From positions 1 to 31,625 of the IMG/VR virus record IMGVR_UViG_3300042514_001094: 31,625 nt of DNA; one strand, 5' to 3'. The number at the start of each line of letters is the position of its first letter. The stretch's first letter is position 1. The notes beneath the pieces were generated by a model that did no database searches, was not told the origin of the DNA, and saw only the letters and a list, made by a program, of their open reading frames with translations. The translations under genes and the position numbers were made by a program. Below, piece after piece: positions 27,667 through 31,625 of the stretch. This DNA is from a virus.

Positions 27667-28394
27667 AAAATGCCCATCGGCGAGATCCAAGTAGTTCCTT
27701 CCTTGATCACATGCCAAGCCTGCCATGCGCCGGTGCGATCGTTGATGATGCCGTAGAGCCAACCGTTGCGCCATGCGAGCTTGGCGGGTGTGCGGTCGGC
27801 GTAGGACAGCGCATCGATGTCGGCAAGGCAACCGACAGAAAAGCTCGCCTCGCCATCGATGTGGCGGGCGGTGTAGACATCGGGCTTGTGGGTGTGGCCG
27901 TGCAGGCAGGCGCCCCAGTTCTCGAAATGCGCCTTAGCCGGGTACATGGTGGCGCGGAAGCCATGGATCAGCTTCGGTCCTCCCTCGGGCATGCGCAGGT
28001 ACTTGCCGACATGATACGGCACCCATGCGATCTTGCGCTTTTTGAACTCATCCTCCGAGGCTTGAGCGAGCTTCGCACAATGTTCGCGGAGCATGCCGTC
28101 CGAGCACTTCGTCGAGTGCATCCAGATCCGATCGTCATGGTTGCCGAGCGTGAGAAAGTTCGGGCGGAAGGCGTCGAGAAAATCGAGGCCGCATTGGTAG
28201 TCATCCGAGATGCCGTCGGCTTTTTCTTCGGGTGATGCACCACGGCGCAGCGGCGAGAAATCCCACAGATCGCCGAGGTGGATGCGATGGTGCGGCTTCC
28301 AATCGTCGGCGAACGCGAGAAACTTTTTCTTCGCTGCCTCGCAGACCAGACCGCCGTGGTTATCGGCGGCGACTATGAACTTTTTGTAGGCCAT
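27663..28394 (-). CDS. Calcineurin-like metallophosphoesterase
   Basis: 243 residues from ATG 28394 (MAYKKFIVAADNHGGLVCEA); an ATG at 28418 is less likely because of greater overlap. All five motifs are present: AADNHG, HLGDLWDF, LGNHDDR, a central LIHGF and HGHTHKP. The enzyme is a metal-dependent phosphatase or phosphodiesterase acting in the cell. Its substrate is not predictable; phage homologues are often thought to act on nucleic acids or nucleotides. It lies in the lysis-side operon after the metallopeptidase-like gene. Confidence 0.88.
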   Translation of the reverse strand: MAYKKFIVAADNHGGLVCEAAKKKFLAFADDWKPHHRIHLGDLWDFSPLRRGASPEEKADGISDDYQCGLDFLDAFRPNFLTLGNHDDRIWMHSTKCSDGMLREHCAKLAQASEDEFKKRKIAWVPYHVGKYLRMPEGGPKLIHGFRATMYPAKAHFENWGACLHGHTHKPDVYTARHIDGEASFSVGCLADIDALSYADRTPAKLAWRNGWLYGIINDRTGAWQAWHVIKEGTTWISPMGIL

Positions 28395-28681
28395 GAGCGT
28401 TTGTGGGTTGATTCCCATGCGGGAAAGAAAATGTTATCAAAGCACCTCACGATCGCTTCCTCGGGCAAGCGGTCGATGTAAGCGATTCCAGAGATCGAGA
28501 GGGCGGCGTGCATGAGCTCGTGGCGAAGTGTGACACGCATGGTTTCGGCGTCGGCTTTCTTGAGTTGGATGGTGAGCGTGTCTTCGTGGAAGTTGCCGTA
28601 CTCTTCGAGGTCTTCGACGATGGTGATCTTGACCTGTCGACCACCGATGCGAATCGACTTTGGAATGTCACCCATCGCCAT
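28373..28681 (-). CDS. HExxH metallopeptidase-like protein
   Basis: 102 residues from ATG 28681 (MAMGDIPKSIRIGGRQVKIT). The zinc motif HELMH lies in VTLRHELMHAALSISGIAYI, preceded by beta strands (GNFHEDTLTIQLKKADAETM). Size and motif fit a minimal zincin; similar small proteins occur in many phages with unknown substrates. A TTG at 28699 would overlap the upstream gene. It lies between the lysin-like gene and the phosphoesterase, so a role in lysis or host takeover is only contextual. Confidence 0.75.
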   Translation of the reverse strand: MAMGDIPKSIRIGGRQVKITIVEDLEEYGNFHEDTLTIQLKKADAETMRVTLRHELMHAALSISGIAYIDRLPEEAIVRCFDNIFFPAWESTHKRSWPTKSS

Positions 28682-28691
28682 GAGTTCCGAG

Positions 28692-29255
28692 TCAAACAAT
28701 CGGGCCGTCGCAGAGGATGTACTCGAAACCCTTTTGGTTCGCCTTCTTCATCTCGCTGCGGGTGAGCAGATAGAATGCATTCCATTGATCCGGCGGGATG
28801 GTCTGGCAGCCGAGCGAGCTGGTCGTGGTGTAGCCGCCGCGATGAATGTTGATGGCTATCCCCTGCTTGATGCCGTCCATGCCGTCGCGCATGACCGGCA
28901 GGGCTTCGCCTTTGGTGTTGGGTCTGAACGCAGGATAGCCACCGCCGGGGCGACTGATGCCGTGGTTGCCGGGTCGATACGGATGGACACCGGAGATGAG
29001 CGAGGCGATGCCTGGGCGGTGGCGGCTCGGGTCGGTGTTGGCATTGAAGGCGGCGAAGGTTTCGGGGCCGACCACAAAGATGGCATCGTCGTAGATACCG
29101 CGATCGTTCCGCCCTTTCGCGCCCATGGTGTCGCGATAGTAGCCGCGAATGCCGACCACGAACATCGGCGGCAGGAGTTCGTCGGGGTAGGCTTTGACCC
29201 ATACCTTCACGGCGGCTGCCATGACCGCAAACTGAGATGCTCGCGGCTTGTTCAT
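28692..29255 (-). CDS. Putative cell-wall hydrolase (L,D-transpeptidase-like endolysin candidate)
   Basis: 187 residues. The C-terminal region INIHRGGYTTTSSLGCQTIP has His138 and Cys150 in an S-x-G-C context, like the catalytic His and Cys of YkuD-type L,D-transpeptidases. PDQWNAFYLLTRSEMKK follows. No signal peptide is clear. Downstream of two or three small membrane proteins, this is the best endolysin candidate; no lysozyme, amidase or CHAP gene was found elsewhere. The catalytic type remains uncertain. Confidence 0.6.
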   Translation of the reverse strand: MNKPRASQFAVMAAAVKVWVKAYPDELLPPMFVVGIRGYYRDTMGAKGRNDRGIYDDAIFVVGPETFAAFNANTDPSRHRPGIASLISGVHPYRPGNHGISRPGGGYPAFRPNTKGEALPVMRDGMDGIKQGIAINIHRGGYTTTSSLGCQTIPPDQWNAFYLLTRSEMKKANQKGFEYILCDGPIV

Positions 29256-29262
29256 GGGTCAG

Positions 29263-29448
29263 TTATTTTTCGGCGATGATCTCCAGCACGCGCAGAGCGG
29301 CGGGAGCGTCGATGGTCGCATCTTTGCTCCCATCGGCGTTGACCCGCAGGGTGCAGCTTGTCATCACGGCGACGGCTGCCCAGATGAGCAGCGAGGCGAT
29401 CAAAGCCCAGATGAGGCCGACTCGGTCGGAATTGGTTTCAGAGTTCAT
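29263..29448 (-). CDS. Small membrane protein, possible lipoprotein (lysis cassette)
   Basis: 61 residues: a short N-terminus, one hydrophobic segment (LIWALIASLLIWAAVAVMTS) directly followed by Cys32, then NADGSKDATIDAPAALRVLE. The hydrophobic run before Cys is a possible lipobox, so an outer-membrane spanin-like lipoprotein is conceivable. Overlaps the upstream holin-like gene by 11 bp. Confidence 0.6.
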   Translation of the reverse strand: MNSETNSDRVGLIWALIASLLIWAAVAVMTSCTLRVNADGSKDATIDAPAALRVLEIIAEK

Positions 29449-29644
29449 CGCGGTAAGTTTGTTTTTCCGAGGTGTCGATGTAGCTGCGGGCGGTCGTCAG
29501 CGCGGTGCCGAGCAGGCCGAGGGCGAAGCCGATGGTTTGTTTCGCATCGGTGAAGTCGATCGTCGCGAGACCGGCAGATCCAGCGCTCACCACGGCGATG
29601 AGGACATACAGGACGAGGCGGAGGGTGCTTTGTTCGGGTGTCAT
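29438..29644 (-). CDS. Holin-like protein with two membrane segments
   Basis: 68 residues: TLRLVLYVLIAVVSAGSAGL and TIGFALGLLGTALTTARSYI are two hydrophobic segments, with a charged C-terminus (DTSEKQTYRDEL). Size and topology fit a class II holin, which makes lethal holes in the inner membrane at lysis time. Located directly upstream of the putative lipoprotein and lysin genes. Confidence 0.68.
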   Translation of the reverse strand: MTPEQSTLRLVLYVLIAVVSAGSAGLATIDFTDAKQTIGFALGLLGTALTTARSYIDTSEKQTYRDEL

Positions 29645-29648
29645 GGTT

Positions 29649-29978
29649 TTATCGGGTCAGGTGTTCTTTCACTTCACGGAGGATGTCAGAATTTTGGGCA
29701 ATCACTTGGTGGTTTTGCGCCGTGATCTCGACGAGTTTTTTGAAGTTCGCATCGCGTTCGAGATCGCGTTGCTCGAACTTGGATTCGGACTTGTCGAGCC
29801 GGGCAACAAGCCAGCGAAGGGCAAAGAGCGCGGCACCGAGCGCACCGAGCGGGCCGGTGAGGATCTGCAGCCACTCGGGCATTTCGAGCGACTCAGCGGT
29901 GATCGATGCCAGCTTTCCGCCCGCCACGCCCGAGAGCATGACGGTCGCTGCGGAGAGGGTGTTGGAGGTGATGGTCAT
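29649..29978 (-). CDS. Membrane protein with coiled-coil tail (holin-like)
   Basis: 109 residues with one strong membrane segment (about 38-58, LQILTGPLGALGAALFALRW), and a charged coiled coil after it (DKSESKFEQRDLERDANFKK, then TAQNHQVIAQNSDILREVKE). Similar small proteins near lysis genes act as holins or holin regulators; this one is assigned by location. It overlaps the upstream gene by 4 bp. Confidence 0.62.
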   Translation of the reverse strand: MTITSNTLSAATVMLSGVAGGKLASITAESLEMPEWLQILTGPLGALGAALFALRWLVARLDKSESKFEQRDLERDANFKKLVEITAQNHQVIAQNSDILREVKEHLTR

Positions 29979-30265
29979 GCCCAGAAAATGTTTGGTGTGG
30001 ATTCGTCAGTCGGGCGTTGTTCGCCGGAGGTGGAAGCCCAGTAGATAAACTGCTCGCCGCCTGCGGGAATCGGGATGCCGATCAGGTCGCGGAAGAGAAC
30101 CCACCAGTCCGAGCCTTGATGCTCACCGATGATGTGGAGCGCATACTCATGGGACGCGAGGGTGATCTGCTCGTTGCCGTCCTCGTCGATTACAGCAAAT
30201 CCGTTGGCGAGTCCGAACTGGACTGCGGTGGTGCGGTCTGGGAATTTCAAGATAAAGTCACGCAT
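29975..30265 (-). CDS. Hypothetical tail/lysis-junction protein
   Basis: 96 residues: MRDFILKFPDRTTAVQFGLA, then NEQITLASHEYALHIIGEHQ and FIYWASTSGEQRPTDE. Beta-rich, unrecognised, with features of small phage proteins between tail fibre and lysis genes. Its ATG lies inside the end of the HNH gene (8-bp overlap). Before that insertion it would have followed the tail fibre directly. Confidence 0.68.
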   Translation of the reverse strand: MRDFILKFPDRTTAVQFGLANGFAVIDEDGNEQITLASHEYALHIIGEHQGSDWWVLFRDLIGIPIPAGGEQFIYWASTSGEQRPTDESTPNIFWA

Positions 30266-30908
30266 ATTGTGGGATTCTGTTGCTTTTCCTTCGATTCTCC
30301 AAGGCTGTTATGATTTGCAAATTCCACGGAACATGTAATCCGCATGAATCCTTTCCTTTAATTGGATATATGTGGTCTACTTGATGGATTACTCCTGTAA
30401 CCTCGTTAATAAAGTCTCTTTTCAAATATATCAATTTGATTGAGTCAACCTCATTTTGAGACAACCAGCAAGGAGTCGCAAGTATTTCTGACGCTCTTCT
30501 TTTTGCGGCATGATAAGCGAAAACATGAGGACTCCTCTTCCTGTACTCTTTTCTTTTGCTAGCTAGTAATGCTGGGCATTGTTTGCTTGCCCATTTCTTG
30601 GAGTAAGCGGAACATTTATCTCTATTTGATGCCCTCCAAACTAAATGATATTCCTTGCTGCTTTCTTTTGAATTGCATGTCTCCCTATATTGTTTCTTTT
30701 TCTCATCTGAAAGGTTGGCGTAAAATCTTTTATTCCTTTCCTTGTAGTATGAAACATTATTAGAATAGTGGAGCTTTGATTGTTTGTTTTTACATTCCTT
30801 GCAGTTAGACGAGGAACCATCTTTTTTTTGTTTGTCGACCCCAAATTCTGACAAGTCCTTAAGCAAGGAGCATTTAGTACAGGTCTTGAGTAAAAGGTAG
30901 TCAATCAT
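30258..30908 (-). CDS. HNH endonuclease inserted after the tail fibre
   Basis: 216 residues, AT-rich compared with its neighbours. An N-terminal zinc finger (CTKCSLLKDLSEFGVD, CKEC) leads to a basic helical middle. The C-terminal HNH motif is HQVDHIYPIKGKDSCGLHV then PWNLQIITALENRRKSN. Free-standing phage enzymes of this type often act as homing endonucleases that spread neighbouring DNA. Its ATG overlaps the tail-fibre stop (ATGA) and its stop overlaps the next start, with no spare DNA. Whether it is active is unknown. Confidence 0.9.
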   Translation of the reverse strand: MIDYLLLKTCTKCSLLKDLSEFGVDKQKKDGSSSNCKECKNKQSKLHYSNNVSYYKERNKRFYANLSDEKKKQYRETCNSKESSKEYHLVWRASNRDKCSAYSKKWASKQCPALLASKRKEYRKRSPHVFAYHAAKRRASEILATPCWLSQNEVDSIKLIYLKRDFINEVTGVIHQVDHIYPIKGKDSCGLHVPWNLQIITALENRRKSNRIPQYA

Positions 30909-31625
30909 ACCGTGAGTGCTTGGAGTTTCGCGTTGGGAAGGCGTTTTTTGTAGTAGCGAATGGCTGCTAGATGACCATTGATTTGCAATGTCCCATCCCT
31001 ATTCCCAATTTGCATTGTTGTTGGTGATGGCAAAGTTCCGCTTGTGTCTGTGCCTACAATAGTCCCAGCATAGGCGAACGAAAAATCATCTAGTTTATAT
31101 GCATAAGACAGTTTAGATCTTGATATTGCAACATCCGTTCCTGTTGTTATTGCCGCTTGAATTGCAAATCCAGTAAGCACACTTGTCGCGCCCCATCTTA
31201 ATCCAGCAGCCGTGAGCGCAGCATTGGTTTTGTAGATTCCATGTTGGTTTTGGGCTGAACCCGAATTAACAGCTAAAACAGTTGCCAGTTGGGCAATCGA
31301 CTGAGGTGTAATATCAGCAAACAAAGTCCCTTCGCTCTGATTATAAAAGCTCGTAAAATTACCCCCCGTAATACTACACACATCCGCGCTACGCACCACG
31401 CTGCCAGTCGTCGTCGGGATGTAGGAGGTGGGGAAGGAGCCTGCTTCTAGTTGTGCGCCCCAGATGTAACAATCCAATCCAGCAGTTGGTGTGGACGACA
31501 ATGTTCCGTTAGATGTCGAAACATAAACTCCACCAAAACTTGTTACTGGTGTAGCAGCGGTTGTGAATGTCACACTTACGCGATACCAACCATTCGGGTA
31601 GGCATCAACGCGAGTAGAGTTGATT
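30905..31625 (-). CDS. Tail fibre / lectin-domain protein, C-terminal part (runs off right edge)
   Basis: Frame open from the window edge for 239 codons to the TGA at 30905, so the first codon is missing. An internal GTG at 31573 is not a real start. It begins INSTRVDAYPNGWYRVSVTF and contains GLDCYIWGAQLEAGSFPTSY, then IPTTTGSVVRSADV, standard for phage tail proteins, followed by a concanavalin/LamG-like C-terminal domain (GTLFADITPQSIAQLATVLA to HLAAIRYYKKRLPNAKLQAL). It probably binds the host glycan. Composition is lower in GC than the head genes. Likely continuous with the gene at the left edge. Confidence 0.8.
   Translation of the reverse strand, partial: INSTRVDAYPNGWYRVSVTFTTAATPVTSFGGVYVSTSNGTLSSTPTAGLDCYIWGAQLEAGSFPTSYIPTTTGSVVRSADVCSITGGNFTSFYNQSEGTLFADITPQSIAQLATVLAVNSGSAQNQHGIYKTNAALTAAGLRWGATSVLTGFAIQAAITTGTDVAISRSKLSYAYKLDDFSFAYAGTIVGTDTSGTLPSPTTMQIGNRDGTLQINGHLAAIRYYKKRLPNAKLQALTV

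Noticed and set aside
28447-29202. 251-codon minus-strand frame over the lysin-like gene
   Set aside because: Shadow of the well-formed genes at 28373-28681 and 28692-29255; Arg/Ser/Pro-rich without motifs.

Overview
The window is almost entirely one temperate, lambda-like siphophage genome. Nearly every gene is on the minus strand. Read in that direction the order is: regulators, recombination and replication genes (about 25.7 kb down to 16.8 kb); terminase, portal, protease, capsid, head-tail connectors, tail tube, tail chaperones, tape measure and tail-tip genes (16.2 kb down to 1); then, at the right end, the rest of a tail-fibre gene followed by an HNH endonuclease, holin-like and lysin-like genes (31.6 kb down to 27.4 kb). 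Only the tyrosine integrase and one small ribbon-helix-helix gene are on the plus strand.

Two features suggest the sequence is a circular or permuted phage genome rather than a prophage with host flanks. A complete-looking attP lies in the interior next to the integrase: the 3' half of a tRNA-Thr(CGU)-like gene flanked by six TTGGGCAG arm-type repeats. The left edge holds the N-terminal half of a tail-fibre gene, and the right edge holds what reads as the C-terminal half of the same kind of gene. A short stretch between them seems to be missing. The packaging and head order (TerS, TerL, small protein, portal, ClpP-like protease with a probable nested scaffold, capsid) is that of lambda. The tail-chaperone pair carries a lambda-type G GGA AAC slippery site just before the first stop codon.

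Early functions include a RecT/Bet annealing protein, a YqaJ/lambda-Exo nuclease, a RusA resolvase, an SSB-tail protein, an orphan DNA methyltransferase and a putative replication initiator. The initiator gene contains six 12-bp direct repeats beside a pyrimidine tract, a good candidate for the replication origin. No CI/Cro-type repressor is visible. The likely control region is instead a pair of divergent ribbon-helix-helix genes around a perfect palindrome, whose half-site recurs upstream of a membrane-protein gene.

The host is not identifiable with certainty. The GC-rich backbone, the general lack of Shine-Dalgarno sequences, the A/C-rich leaders and the look of the integrase and replication proteins fit a Verrucomicrobiota-type bacterium, but this is inference from memory without any search. 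AT-rich patches (the end of the 3.4-4.2 kb gene, the HNH gene, part of the tail fibre) look like recent acquisitions. Two genes under 60 codons and several corrected starts are annotated below.
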